A stretch of 64,000 nt of DNA from Candidatus Thermochlorobacteriaceae bacterium (GCA_029263855.1 JAJUFC010000014.1:43642-107641), one strand, 5' to 3'. Shown: positions 39,266 through 49,291, numbered from the stretch's first letter. Numbers and translations: made by a program. The notes: a model not told the origin generated them from the letters alone.

Positions 39266-42200
39266 CTACCGTAGCATTAAGCCCAAAATCTCTCTGACGG
39301 CTTGAATGGCGCGCATTGGCGAATCTTTGTAATTATGTTCAAAGGTGATGTCGAGTTTCAATCGCTTTTCATTTTTGAAGACGGGGTGATACTTCTTCAT
39401 TTCGTTGGATTGAATCGCATCGAGCACTTTGCCAAAAATTTCGCTTTGGTAGTATTCTGTATTGACATCGCCGTCGGGGAAAATGAAGACACATTTTTTT
39501 TCAGCGATTTCGATTCGCGACAACGAGAGTCGCATTGCTTCAACGCGCAATGTGCTAACGGCAATCAAGTTTTTGACATCGTTAGGCAGTTTTCCAAATC
39601 GGTCTTGGAGTTCGTTCTTGAATTGCTCAATCTCTTCGTGCGTAGTGGCTTTGGCAAGTTTTTCGTAGAGCGCGAAGCGTTCCGATGCCGATTCAACATA
39701 AAAACTCGGAATGAGCGCGTTGAAAAAGAAGGTAACTTCACACGGCTTCTCTGCCGATTCTTTTCGCTTCTCTGCTTCTTTGAAGAGGTTTTGAAACTCC
39801 GTTGATTTGATTTCAGCGACGGCTTCCTCGAGAATTTTTTGATACAAATCGAATCCCAAATCAAAGACAAATCCCGATTGTTCTGCGCCGAGCAAATTGC
39901 CTGCACCGCGAATATCTAAATCTCTCAGCGCGACGTTGAAGCCCGACCCCAGTTCAGTGAATTCTTCAATAGCGGCAAGGCGTTGGAGCGCGTCTTGCGT
40001 GAGTGTTGAAGGCGGCGGCGTAAAGAGATAGCAATAGGCTTTCCGGTCGCTTCGTCCAACGCGCCCGCGCAGTTGATACAAATCCGAAAGCCCGAACATA
40101 TCGGCGCGGTTGATGATGATGGTATTGACATTGGAAATATCCAACCCCGATTCAATAATCGTGGTGCATATCAGCACGTTGAGTTCTTTTTGCAGAAACT
40201 CGAGCATCACTTGCTCGAGTTCTTTAGTCGGCATTTGTCCGTGTCCGATTCCGATACGCGCTTTTGGCACAAGGCGTTTGACCGTGTCGAGCATATCGCC
40301 GAGCGTGTTAATGCGATTGTTGAGAATGAAGACTTGCCCGCCGCGCCCCAACTCGCGTGATACGGCTTCTTGAAGCAGATCTTCGTCATACTCGTGCACG
40401 ATGGTTTCAATCGGCTGTCGATTTTTCGGCGGCGTTGAAATAATCGAAAGGTCGCGTGCGCCCATCATTGAAAACTGCAAGGTGCGCGGAATCGGTGTGG
40501 CGGTGAGTATGAGCGTATCAACGGTCGGAAATTGTTCGCGCAGTTTTTCTTTCGCCGCAACGCCAAAGTGCTGTTCTTCATCGATGATAAACAAGCCCAA
40601 ATCTTTGAACTGAATATCTTTTGAAATGATGCGATGCGTTCCGATGACGATATCGACTTCGCCCGATTTAATTCGTTCAGCAATTCGTTTGGCTTCTTTT
40701 GCAGAGATAAAACGCGAAAGCACTTCAATGCGCATTGGGAAATTCTGGAAGCGCAACTTGAAACTATTGAAATGTTGATGCGCGAGAATAGTTGTCGGCA
40801 CAAGCACAGCGACTTGCTTTCCCGATTCAACAGCTTTGAAAGCGGCTCGCATAGCGACTTCCGTTTTTCCAAATCCTGCATCACCGCAAATGAGCCTGTC
40901 CATTGGCGAAGGCAACATCATATCGGCTTTGACGGCTTCAATGGCGGCGAGCTGGTCGGGGGTTTCTTCGAAAATAAATGATGCTTCAAATTCGCGTTGC
41001 CAAATGCTATCGGGCTTATGTGCGAAGCCTTGCGTAGCTTTGCGCTTGGCGTAAAGTTGAATCAAGTTCCGCGCAATATCTTTGAGCCGCTTCTTGATTT
41101 TTTCCTTTTGCGCGTTCCACTTCTCTGAGCCAAGCCGCGAGAGCACAGGCTTTGCGCCTTCCGCCGAAGAATACTTCGAGAGCAGATGTAAGTTTTGAAG
41201 ATTCACATAAAGACGGTCGCCTTTGTCGTATTGCACCAGCACAGACTCTTGCTCGGAATTGCCCGCCGAAATGCGTTCCATGCCCATAAACACGCCGATG
41301 CCGTAATCTTCATGCACGATGTAATCGCCAACTTTGAGCGCACGCAATTCGCGCAATGAAATTTGACGACGCTTGCGCTTTTTGTGCCGCTTACGCGAAT
41401 GGAGTTTTCCGAACACATCGGATTCAGTGTAGAGCGATATGCCTTCAAAAACAAAGCCTTCGTAGAAATTTTCAGCAATCGTGTTAATAACCAACTCTCT
41501 TGCTTCGCTCTCTTGCTCGGCGTCTCTTTCGGTTTCAGCTTCTAAAAACTCGATAATTTCTTTTGCCTCTTTTTGCGAAGTTGAGGCGAACACCACGCTT
41601 GCGCCGCGCTCAAGGTCGCGCCGAATCGCTTTGCTAAACTCGGAAAAGTTCGAATTAAATTTTTGTTGTGAGCGTGCGCCAAACTCAATTTCACCTTTTC
41701 CGATTTTTTGAATTTCAATTTGTCGAAACGCTCCCAGTTTCGCCACGATTTCATCTCTTTTGAAGAAGTCAGATTCTTCAACATCGGCACCGTAGTCGAG
41801 CGTGTTATCTGTAATGACAAGGCTTTGCGGGCGGAGATAATCCAAGAGTGATTCGGATTCGGGCGCGGCTTGCGCGAGATTGGCGACAAGTTCCGCTTCC
41901 GAAATTTTTTCTTTTGAGAGTTGAGATTCGACATCAATGGTGCGAATGGAGTCCACTTCATCGCCGAAAAATTCAATGCGAATTGCCTCTTTTGCATCAA
42001 ACGAAAATACATCAACGATAGAGCCGCGCACCGCAAAATCGCCTTCCTCCTCGATGAAGTCTTTGCGATTGAATCCGTTTTTGATGAGAAACTCTTCCAA
42101 ACGCGCGTAACCAATCGTTTCACCTTGCTTGATAGTGAGTTTTCTTGTTTGAGATGCCGTTTTCGGCAAGACTTTTCGGCACAATTCCGCGGGCGTGCTC

Positions 42201-42565
42201 AGAATCAATTTCTTTTCGTTGGAAAGTAGCGACGAGAGTGCCAGCGAGGTTTCGGCGGTAAAATCAATCAGCGCGTTCTTGGCTAAAAAAATCGGAAGGT
42301 CGTTTTCATATCGCTCGATGTCTTCGTCGTTGCAGATGAGTAGCATTGAGGCTTGTTCTTGCTTAAACACTTCGGCAATTACCAACGACGAGAGCGAGCC
42401 TTGAAATCCTGAAACAGTTAGTTTTCTTGTTGGAAGTTGTAGTTTATCGAGAAGTGCAAGCAGTAAGGAAGAGTGTGAAATTTTTGAAATGAAATTCGCG
42501 AGCGAAATTTTTTCTCTCTCAATGCGAAGGGCTTCCGTTGGAGAAGCGGCGTGATTTGGATTCAT
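39266..42565 (-). CDS. mfd: Transcription-repair coupling factor
   Basis: 1099 residues, close to the family length. It removes stalled RNA polymerase and recruits UvrA. The CarD-like RNAP-interaction domain contains LKVGDYIVHEDYGIGVFMGM (residues ~380-400). The translocase motor has Walker A GDAGFGKTEVAMRAA, DEEQHFGV and TATPIPRTL. The C-terminal module is DRFGKLPNDVKNLI. With uvrA in the same window the pathway is represented twice. It ends 44 bases upstream of the protease gene and starts 125 bases from a divergent cyclase. Confidence 0.96.
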   Translation of the reverse strand: MNPNHAASPTEALRIEREKISLANFISKISHSSLLLALLDKLQLPTRKLTVSGFQGSLSSLVIAEVFKQEQASMLLICNDEDIERYENDLPIFLAKNALIDFTAETSLALSSLLSNEKKLILSTPAELCRKVLPKTASQTRKLTIKQGETIGYARLEEFLIKNGFNRKDFIEEEGDFAVRGSIVDVFSFDAKEAIRIEFFGDEVDSIRTIDVESQLSKEKISEAELVANLAQAAPESESLLDYLRPQSLVITDNTLDYGADVEESDFFKRDEIVAKLGAFRQIEIQKIGKGEIEFGARSQQKFNSNFSEFSKAIRRDLERGASVVFASTSQKEAKEIIEFLEAETERDAEQESEARELVINTIAENFYEGFVFEGISLYTESDVFGKLHSRKRHKKRKRRQISLRELRALKVGDYIVHEDYGIGVFMGMERISAGNSEQESVLVQYDKGDRLYVNLQNLHLLSKYSSAEGAKPVLSRLGSEKWNAQKEKIKKRLKDIARNLIQLYAKRKATQGFAHKPDSIWQREFEASFIFEETPDQLAAIEAVKADMMLPSPMDRLICGDAGFGKTEVAMRAAFKAVESGKQVAVLVPTTILAHQHFNSFKLRFQNFPMRIEVLSRFISAKEAKRIAERIKSGEVDIVIGTHRIISKDIQFKDLGLFIIDEEQHFGVAAKEKLREQFPTVDTLILTATPIPRTLQFSMMGARDLSIISTPPKNRQPIETIVHEYDEDLLQEAVSRELGRGGQVFILNNRINTLGDMLDTVKRLVPKARIGIGHGQMPTKELEQVMLEFLQKELNVLICTTIIESGLDISNVNTIIINRADMFGLSDLYQLRGRVGRSDRKAYCYLFTPPPSTLTQDALQRLAAIEEFTELGSGFNVALRDLDIRGAGNLLGAEQSGFVFDLGFDLYQKILEEAVAEIKSTEFQNLFKEAEKRKESAEKPCEVTFFFNALIPSFYVESASERFALYEKLAKATTHEEIEQFKNELQDRFGKLPNDVKNLIAVSTLRVEAMRLSLSRIEIAEKKCVFIFPDGDVNTEYYQSEIFGKVLDAIQSNEMKKYHPVFKNEKRLKLDITFEHNYKDSPMRAIQAVREILGLMLR

Positions 42566-42690
42566 TCGTTGGTTTGTTCAAATTGAATCGTGCATCAAAT
42601 TGAATTGTGCAATTATACAGATTTGCGTTGAAAGACGTTCCTTTATCGCCTTAATCGCACGCATTGAAATTACTCTGATGAAATCGCCCA

Positions 42691-44529
42691 ATGACGCATT
42701 CCGAGTTGGAAGAATCCATCGCTTCGGCGGAAACCGCCATTGAAAAAATTGACGCGCTAAATCGCCTTGCGTGGTCGCTTCGCGAGAGCGAGCCTGCCCG
42801 CGCCGTTGAACTCGCCCAAGAAGCCTTGCGCCTCTTGAACGAACAAGGACTTGATGACGACGCGCCGTTTGGCGAAGCGTTCTTCGCGCTCGGTTGGGCG
42901 CAAAGCCGACAAGGCGCGATTGATGAGGCAATAGAGACGCTCCACCGCGCCGCCGATTATCTTGAACGCGCGGGAAGCAAAGCGCGCGAAGCGTCGGCGT
43001 TACACTTCATCGGCAATCTTCTCGTCAGCAAAAATCAATTCGAAGAACCGCTCAAATACTACTTCAAAGCCAACGCCATTCGCGAGCGATTTGACGACAA
43101 ACAAGGGCAAGCCGCTTCGCTGAGCAACATCGGCTTGTGCTACGAACAATTGGGCGACTACGCCACCGCTCTCGATTACGCCCTCAAAGCCCTCACGCTC
43201 CGACAAAGCGTCGGCGACCGATACGGCGAAGCCATTTCGCTCAACAACATCGGCTTGCTTTATCTGCGAATCGGCAACTTTGAAAAGAGCGTTGAACATT
43301 CCGAGAAAAGCCTCGCCCTTCAACAAGAACTTGGGAATCTCGATGCCGTTGCGTCAACGATGACGAACTTAGGCGGAGCCTCGCTCAGACTTCAACGCTT
43401 CGATGACGCGCTCAAATGGCTTCGTCTTGCCATTGAACACGCTCAAACGCGCGGAAACAAATTTCTTGAAGGCTCTGCCAAAATCAGTCTCGCAATGACG
43501 CTTCAAAACCTACAACGCTACGACGACGCTCTTCTTCATTACGACGAAGCCCTGCGACTGAGCGACGACATAAACGACGATTTGCTCAAAGTCTACGCGC
43601 TTCAAAATCGCGCCGAACTCTCCGCCTTTCTCAACGCCCCTGAACGAGCCGAAGCCGATTTGCTCGAAGCCAAACGCCTTGCTGAACGCTTGGGAACAAA
43701 AGACGTTCTTTCAGAAGCGCTCAAAAGCCTTTCTCGCTTGAAGGAGCAAACGGGCGAGAACGCCGCCGCCCTTGATTACTTCAAACAGTTCTATGAAGTC
43801 GATAAAGCCTTGATGAACGAATCAAGCCGTAGCCGATTGCACAATTTGGAAATCACGCACGCGCTTCAAACGCTCCAACGCGAACAAGATTTGACCGAGC
43901 GATTGCTCTTCAATATGCTTCCCGAACCGATTGCGGCGCGGCTCAAAAAAGGCGAGAGCGCGATTGCCGACAGCGCAAACGACGTTACCGTTCTTTTCGC
44001 CGACATCGTTGGATTCACCAAACTTTCCGCTCGCGTTTCCGCGACCGAACTCGTCAAAATGCTTAATCGCATCTTCTTGGCGTTCGACGAACTCGCCGAG
44101 CATTATGGCTTGGAAAAAATCAAAACGATTGGCGACGCTTATATGGTCGTTGGCGGCGTTCCGCTTTCAAGAGCCGCCCACGCCGAAGCCGTCGCCAATA
44201 TGGCTTTGGATATGATGCAAGTGCTTCGCTCAATGAAGTTTTCGCAAACTGACGTGCTCAACTTGCGAATCGGAATGCATTCGGGGCAAGTCGTGGCGGG
44301 CGTGATTGGCAAAAAGAAATTGGCTTACGACGTGTGGGGCGATACCGTCAATACCGCCTCGAGAATGGAGTCGCACGGCGAAGTCGGGCGGATTCATCTT
44401 TCAGAAGTCACCGCTCAACTTTTGCAAGAAAATTTTCTCATCGAGCCACGCGGCACGATTGAAGTCAAAGGCAAAGGCAATATGAACACCTATTTCCTCA
44501 ACGGCAAAAAGGCTAAATCGTCCGAATGA
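42691..44529 (+). CDS. TPR-class III adenylate cyclase fusion
   Basis: 612 residues. The first ~390 residues are eight or more TPR-like repeats, several of the HFIGNLLVSKNQFEEPLKYY and SLNNIGLLYLRIGNFEKSVE type. A signalling helix LLFNMLPEPIAARLKKG precedes the cyclase. The cyclase part has metal Asp in FADIVGFTK, then EKIKTIGDAYMVVGG and DVWGDTVNTASRM, with Lys and Asp suited to ATP. All key residues are present. It lacks a membrane helix, so a soluble cAMP-producing enzyme is expected. TPRs could sense a partner. Confidence 0.88.
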   Translation: MTHSELEESIASAETAIEKIDALNRLAWSLRESEPARAVELAQEALRLLNEQGLDDDAPFGEAFFALGWAQSRQGAIDEAIETLHRAADYLERAGSKAREASALHFIGNLLVSKNQFEEPLKYYFKANAIRERFDDKQGQAASLSNIGLCYEQLGDYATALDYALKALTLRQSVGDRYGEAISLNNIGLLYLRIGNFEKSVEHSEKSLALQQELGNLDAVASTMTNLGGASLRLQRFDDALKWLRLAIEHAQTRGNKFLEGSAKISLAMTLQNLQRYDDALLHYDEALRLSDDINDDLLKVYALQNRAELSAFLNAPERAEADLLEAKRLAERLGTKDVLSEALKSLSRLKEQTGENAAALDYFKQFYEVDKALMNESSRSRLHNLEITHALQTLQREQDLTERLLFNMLPEPIAARLKKGESAIADSANDVTVLFADIVGFTKLSARVSATELVKMLNRIFLAFDELAEHYGLEKIKTIGDAYMVVGGVPLSRAAHAEAVANMALDMMQVLRSMKFSQTDVLNLRIGMHSGQVVAGVIGKKKLAYDVWGDTVNTASRMESHGEVGRIHLSEVTAQLLQENFLIEPRGTIEVKGKGNMNTYFLNGKKAKSSE

Positions 44530-44633
44530 AACGCAGTTCAAGTTTGAAAACCTTTTTGTGCGGCGTAACTTTGAATAAAGCAGTTTAGATACACAATCAC
44601 ACTTAACGGCTGTTCAAAAAGGAGATTCGAATT

Positions 44634-45044
44634 ATGGCAGAGCCAAAGAAACTTTCCCCGATGATGCAAAAGAAACTTGCTGAGCAGCAAGCCAAAGGTG
44701 CAACGACGGAAGCCAAAGCGGATACGCCCGCTGAAACGCCTGCCGCCGCTCCGAAACCCGCACCCGCTCCGAAACCTGCGCCCGCTGCTGCGGCAAAGCC
44801 CGTAACGGCAGTTGCGAAGCCTGCACCAAAAGTTGAAGGTGCATCGACCGTGCCCAAAATGACCACTGGCAAACTGGAAAAAAATCCAAACGGAGAACGC
44901 TACGGCTACGGCGATGGTCTCGCGTCAACCTTCGGCACGCCGCCCGCGATTGACGACGCTTACGATGCCGTGCGCATCGTTTCAAAAATTCCAGCAACGG
45001 TCTTAGACGGCGTGATTACCTTCTTCAAGAAAGTAACGAGCTAA
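44634..45044 (+). CDS. Small Ala/Pro/Lys-rich protein with a conserved-looking C-terminus
   Basis: 136 residues. MAEPKKLSPMMQKKLAEQQA opens a basic start. A low-complexity AP-rich stretch (~30-75) follows. The end is compact and ordered: LEKNPNGERYGYGDGLASTF, then a helical VRIVSKIPATVLDGVITFFK. No known enzyme domain is present. The A/P/K-rich leader resembles the leader of the Chlorobi reaction-centre subunit PscB, but the ferredoxin domain is absent. A structural or chlorosome-linked role is only a thought. It has its own terminator and a consensus-like AAGGAG (44618-44623). Confidence 0.6.
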   Translation: MAEPKKLSPMMQKKLAEQQAKGATTEAKADTPAETPAAAPKPAPAPKPAPAAAAKPVTAVAKPAPKVEGASTVPKMTTGKLEKNPNGERYGYGDGLASTFGTPPAIDDAYDAVRIVSKIPATVLDGVITFFKKVTS

Positions 45045-45054
45045 TTGAGCCATA

Positions 45055-45086
45055 CTGACGCTCCAAACAAGCGTTCAGCATTTTTT
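45055..45086 (+). terminator. Rho-independent terminator
   Basis: Stem CTGACGCT/AGCGTTCAG with one bulged T and a 7-base loop, followed closely by TTTTTT. It terminates the Ala/Pro-rich small gene. Confidence 0.8.
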
Positions 45087-45792
45087 ATGAGCGATACTTC
45101 CAAATCGCACGAAGCACACTGAAAGCGTCGTGCCATCGAATTTTTTTTCCTTCCTTAAAACTTCGAGCGCGATACTCGATTTCTACTTCTGCAATTTTTA
45201 TATCCTTTTCACGCATGAGTTTAGCGCACTTCATCACGAGTTCGGCATCGATGCTGAAACGCGGCTCTTCAATCGTCAGGCACGTGAGCACCTCTCGCCG
45301 AAATGCTTTGTAGCAGGCGGCGATGTCGGAAAGGCGCAATCCCGAACATTGGTTAGAAAGAAATGTGAGCAGGCGATTTGCCAGCGTGTTGAAAAAGTAT
45401 GCGCCGCTTCGTTCCTCGCGTTGAGTTTGTTTGAAGCGAGAGCCAAAGACAATATCGGCTTGGTTGTTCAAAATTGGAGCAATCATTTTGCCGTAATCGC
45501 TCGGCGAGTATTCAAGGTCTGCGTCTTGAATCAGCACAATTTCTCCTGACGCGAAATGCAATCCTTCGCGCACGGCTCGCCCTTTGCCTTGATTGGTTGA
45601 ATGTCTGTGCAAATGTTGGATTTTATGGTCGCGGAGCAATTCAAGCGCAATGTCGGCGGTGCCATCGGTTGAGGCATCATCAATCACGATGAGTTCTTTT
45701 TCAAGTGGAAGGGCAACTTGGTGAATGCTCTCGATGAGCCGCGCTATCGTTTTGGCTTCGTTATAGGCGGGAATGATAATGCTGAGTTTCAC
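45085..45792 (-). CDS. GT2 glycosyltransferase, dolichyl-phosphate-mannose synthase-like
   Basis: 235 residues. GT-A motifs are IIPAYNEAKTIA (6-17), IDDASTDGTAD with D38-D39, and IQDADLEYSP (DxD). The length and the CYKAFRREVL stretch fit the short DPM1/DPG1-like family. The enzyme would move a sugar from GDP or UDP to undecaprenyl phosphate, or make a lipid-linked donor. Start GTG at 45792. It is divergent from the nucleotidyltransferase fusion, which could supply the activated sugar, and ends next to a terminator. Confidence 0.85.
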   Translation of the reverse strand: MKLSIIIPAYNEAKTIARLIESIHQVALPLEKELIVIDDASTDGTADIALELLRDHKIQHLHRHSTNQGKGRAVREGLHFASGEIVLIQDADLEYSPSDYGKMIAPILNNQADIVFGSRFKQTQREERSGAYFFNTLANRLLTFLSNQCSGLRLSDIAACYKAFRREVLTCLTIEEPRFSIDAELVMKCAKLMREKDIKIAEVEIEYRARSFKEGKKIRWHDAFSVLRAIWKYRS

Positions 45793-45934
45793 AATTTCGC
45801 CATCAATTATGACCGACCATTTTTGAGTTTGTGAAATATACCTTCTTTTTTCGGGCTACGGTCGGGCTTTGTGATTCGGCGCAAATGCGTATTTTACTTT
45901 ACACATCTCACCAACTTGTTTAACATTTTCACCA

Positions 45935-48475
45935 ATGTCTGACTTCAAAGATTCGGGGATTCGCAAAGCAATTTTAATGGCAGGTGGATTCGGAACGCGC
46001 TTGCGCCCACTCACCATCAACATTCCCAAGCCGCTCGTTCCGATGATGAATCGCCCAATGATGCATCACATCGCCAACCTGCTCAAAAATTACGGCGTTA
46101 AAGAAATTACCTCGCTTCTTTACTATCAACCTGAACATATTCGCAACTACTTCGGCGACGGCAAGAAGTTCGGCTTCAAGATGAACTACATTCAAGCCGA
46201 TGCCGATTACGGCACAGCCGGTAGCGTGCGCAACGCATATGATTTCATCAACGGTCGCTTTATCGTCATTAGCGGCGATGTGCTCACCGATTTCGACCTT
46301 GCCAAAGCCGTCGCCTATCACCAAGAGCGCGGCGCAAAAGCCACGATGGTGCTCACGCGCGTCAAAAATCCGCTTCAATTCGGCGTTGTGATTACGGACA
46401 AAGACGGCAAGGTTACGCGCTTTCTCGAGAAACCTTCGTGGGGCGAAGTCTTCAGCGACACGATTAACACAGGCGTCTACATTTTAGAGCGTGAGGTGTT
46501 GGATTTAATTCCCTATCGCGAAGATTATGATTTTTCAAAAGACTTGTTCCCGAAAATGCTTCGCGAAAACTTAGGGCTTTACGGCTACATCGCCGATGGC
46601 TATTGGCGCGATGTCGGCACACTCGCCGAGTATCAAGAGGCGCATTTGGATTGCTTGCACGGGCGCGTTGCGATTGATTTTTATGAAGGCTATGAAAAAT
46701 TGGGGACGGGCATTTATGCGCACAAATCCGCCAAAGTCGACCTCGCCAAATGTAAACTTTCGGGCACGGTTTTGATTGGCAAGAATTGCAAAATTGGCGA
46801 TGGCGTCGTGCTTCACAACTCGGTTGTGGGCGACAATGTTCATATCGGCGATGGCTCTCGGCTCGATAAAACTGTCGTTTGGGAAAATACGCGCATTGGT
46901 GAGGGGTGTAAAATTACGCTTACCGTCATTTGCGCCAATGCCAAAATCGGCGACGAAGTTAAAATTGAAGAGCAAGTCTTTATCGCCGATAAATGCACGG
47001 TCGGCAACGGCGCATCGATTCGCTCCAACATTAAAATATGGCCTGAAAAAGACATTGAATCCGGCGCCATTCTCACGCAAAGTTTGATTTGGGAATCGCG
47101 TTGGACGCGCGAACTTTTTGCAGGCTCGCGCATTACAGGCTTGGCGAATATCGAAATCAATCCTGAATTTGCCGCCAAACTTGGCGCGGCTTACGGCACG
47201 ATTCTTCCCGAAGGCTCGAGTGTAACAGTCAGCCGCGACGTCGATAAAGTCTCTCGAATGATTAACCGCGCCTTGATTTCCGGCTTGCTCTCGGCAGGCA
47301 TTTCCGTCAATGATTTGCAAGCCACTCCGATTCCGATTGCGCGCCATCGCCTTAAAAACGGCACGGAAATGGGCGGCGTGCACGTGCGTAAATCGCCGTT
47401 CGATAAACGACTGTGCGACATTATCTTTTTTGACAAAGGCGGACAAGACCTTTCCGTCGCCAAATCCAAGAGCGTTGAGCGCACCTTTTTCGGCGAAGAT
47501 TACCGCAGAGCCAATTACGAGAACGTCGGCAATCTCAACTTTCCCGAACGCACGCTTGAAAGTTATACTGATGCTTTCCTCAACAACATCGATGCCGACG
47601 CAATTCGCAAAGCACGACTTCGCGTGGCGATTGATTACTCCAACGGCGCGGCGGCAACGCTCTTCCCAAGCATTATCGGCAGTTTGGGATTGGACATCAT
47701 CTCGCTGAATGCGTATTTGGATTCCTCGAAGTTCACTCGCAGTGCAGAAGAATTTTTCGAAGCCGCCGATAAACTCTCGGGCGTGGTTTTGCAACTCGGC
47801 TACGATATTGGCTTTATACTTGACGGCGGCGCAGAGCGGATTTTCGTCGTCGATGAGCGCGGCAAATTTTTGGAGCATCAGCGATTGCTCACGCTCGTAA
47901 CACTGCTTTATCTCGAAACGCACCCTGACACGAAGAAAATCGCTGTTCCCATCACGGCATCGCAACAAGTCGATGACATCTGCCGCGAGCGCAATGTGAG
48001 CGTGGTTCGCACGGGCGACAATCACTTGGATTTAATGCGCGTGGTGCTTTCCGACCCTGAAATCGCCTTTGTTGGCGGCACGAAAGGCGGCTTTATTTTC
48101 CCGAAATTTCTCTTCGCCGTCGATGGCATGTTCTCCGCAGTTAAAATCATGGAGCTAATGGCAAAATCCAAGTTGCGCATTGCTGAACTTGACGCACGCT
48201 ATCCTGAACGCTATTTCATCATCAAGCGCAATGTGGCTTGCCCGCGCGACTTGAAAGGCAAAATGATGCGCAAAATCATGGAAGACACATCAGGTAACTA
48301 TCGCGTTTTGATTGACGGCGTAAAAATCATTTACGATAACGAAACCTCGCTTTTGCTCTTGCCCGACCGCGAGCGAGACATCTTCCACATCAACGCTGAA
48401 TCGCCCTCCAAGAGCCGCGCCACGCGCCTTGTCTCCGAGTACGAAAAAAAATTAACGGAATGGATTGCCGAGTAA
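45935..48475 (+). CDS. Nucleotidyltransferase-phosphohexomutase fusion (mannose-1-phosphate guanylyltransferase-like)
   Basis: 846 residues, the usual size of this fusion family. Domain 1 (~1-240) is a sugar nucleotidyltransferase with GGFGTRLRPLT (17-27) and PKPLVPMMNRP. A left-handed beta-helix (~255-390) of hexapeptide type follows. The rest is a phosphohexomutase-like region (YSNGAAATLFPSIIGSL). In the mutase the usual serine loop TASHNP is replaced by GGVHVRKSPFDKR. The mutase activity is thus doubtful, although this exchange is common in such fusions. It probably makes GDP-mannose or a related sugar for the divergent GT2 gene. Confidence 0.85.
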   Translation: MSDFKDSGIRKAILMAGGFGTRLRPLTINIPKPLVPMMNRPMMHHIANLLKNYGVKEITSLLYYQPEHIRNYFGDGKKFGFKMNYIQADADYGTAGSVRNAYDFINGRFIVISGDVLTDFDLAKAVAYHQERGAKATMVLTRVKNPLQFGVVITDKDGKVTRFLEKPSWGEVFSDTINTGVYILEREVLDLIPYREDYDFSKDLFPKMLRENLGLYGYIADGYWRDVGTLAEYQEAHLDCLHGRVAIDFYEGYEKLGTGIYAHKSAKVDLAKCKLSGTVLIGKNCKIGDGVVLHNSVVGDNVHIGDGSRLDKTVVWENTRIGEGCKITLTVICANAKIGDEVKIEEQVFIADKCTVGNGASIRSNIKIWPEKDIESGAILTQSLIWESRWTRELFAGSRITGLANIEINPEFAAKLGAAYGTILPEGSSVTVSRDVDKVSRMINRALISGLLSAGISVNDLQATPIPIARHRLKNGTEMGGVHVRKSPFDKRLCDIIFFDKGGQDLSVAKSKSVERTFFGEDYRRANYENVGNLNFPERTLESYTDAFLNNIDADAIRKARLRVAIDYSNGAAATLFPSIIGSLGLDIISLNAYLDSSKFTRSAEEFFEAADKLSGVVLQLGYDIGFILDGGAERIFVVDERGKFLEHQRLLTLVTLLYLETHPDTKKIAVPITASQQVDDICRERNVSVVRTGDNHLDLMRVVLSDPEIAFVGGTKGGFIFPKFLFAVDGMFSAVKIMELMAKSKLRIAELDARYPERYFIIKRNVACPRDLKGKMMRKIMEDTSGNYRVLIDGVKIIYDNETSLLLLPDRERDIFHINAESPSKSRATRLVSEYEKKLTEWIAE

Positions 48476-48559
48476 CCGTTGTGGCGCGATTGCGCCCTTT
48501 GACGCCAAAGCGCGTTTCGTAACTTCGTTTTTAACTCAATTTGAACGACTTCAATTTGA

Positions 48560-49291
48560 ATGGCAATGCGCTTCACTTTTTTCTTGCTATTGGTCTTGCT
48601 TTTTTCGAGCGTTTCGCTTTTTGCTCAATCGCGTTTAGAGCCACGTTCTGTGGTTACTAATCCTTTGAATCATTCTTTGGTTCAAACCTCCGTTCAGCCG
48701 AAGTCGGCTCTGGTTGGCGCGGCGCTTTCGCTCTTGCTTCCGGGAATGGGCGAAGTTTATGCAGGCAATTTCCAATCGGGGCGATACTTTCTTGGAGCGG
48801 AGATTGCAATGCTCTTGGGTATTGGAACGCAGTATGTTCGCGGGTCAAGCTTTGAATCCGACTACAAAGTTTTAGCGCGCACCAACGCCGGCGTTTCGGG
48901 GGATAAAGACGAACAATTTTGGCGCGATATTTCCTCGTTCAGCAGTATCGACGACTTCAACGCCGACCGCCTGCGCAACCGCGACTTCGGACGACTCTAC
49001 AACCCACAAACGCACTTCTGGCAATGGAACAGCGAAGCCGACCGTAGGCAATTCCGCGATTTAAGAATCCAAAGTGATAAAGCCTATCAATCCATTTACT
49101 ACTTCCTTGCCGCGATGGGCATCAACAGAGTGTTAAGCATGATTAACGCCGTGCGCGGCATTAACACCTTCAACGAAACGCACGGCTTTTCCAACGATGA
49201 CCTTGAAACCTCGCTTTATTTCCTTCCAGAGCACCGCGCCGCTTCGCCGCTTCCTGACGGCATGCGAGTCAACTTTCAGGTCTCATTTTAG
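48560..49291 (+). CDS. Exported protein with DUF5683-like membrane segment
   Basis: 243 residues. It begins with a signal peptide (MAMRFTFFLLLVLLFSSVSL). Then a hydrophobic SLLLPGMGEVYAGNFQSG with GRYFLGAEIAMLLGIG, resembling the DUF5683 motif (SxxxPGxGQ-x-YxxxxxKG). The rest is polar and ends with a short beta-type stretch. Function unknown. The start may be the second ATG at 48566. It follows the transferase fusion by 84 bases. Confidence 0.6.
   Translation: MAMRFTFFLLLVLLFSSVSLFAQSRLEPRSVVTNPLNHSLVQTSVQPKSALVGAALSLLLPGMGEVYAGNFQSGRYFLGAEIAMLLGIGTQYVRGSSFESDYKVLARTNAGVSGDKDEQFWRDISSFSSIDDFNADRLRNRDFGRLYNPQTHFWQWNSEADRRQFRDLRIQSDKAYQSIYYFLAAMGINRVLSMINAVRGINTFNETHGFSNDDLETSLYFLPEHRAASPLPDGMRVNFQVSF

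Noticed and set aside
44634..45044. Photosystem subunit PscB
   Set aside because: Only the A/P/K-rich leader is similar; the two [4Fe-4S] ferredoxin motifs are missing.
46571..48025. A 484-codon antisense frame opposite the nucleotidyltransferase fusion
   Set aside because: It mirrors the codon pattern of a well-supported gene, has no recognisable motif and is rich in Phe/Ala/Asn as expected from an antisense shadow.
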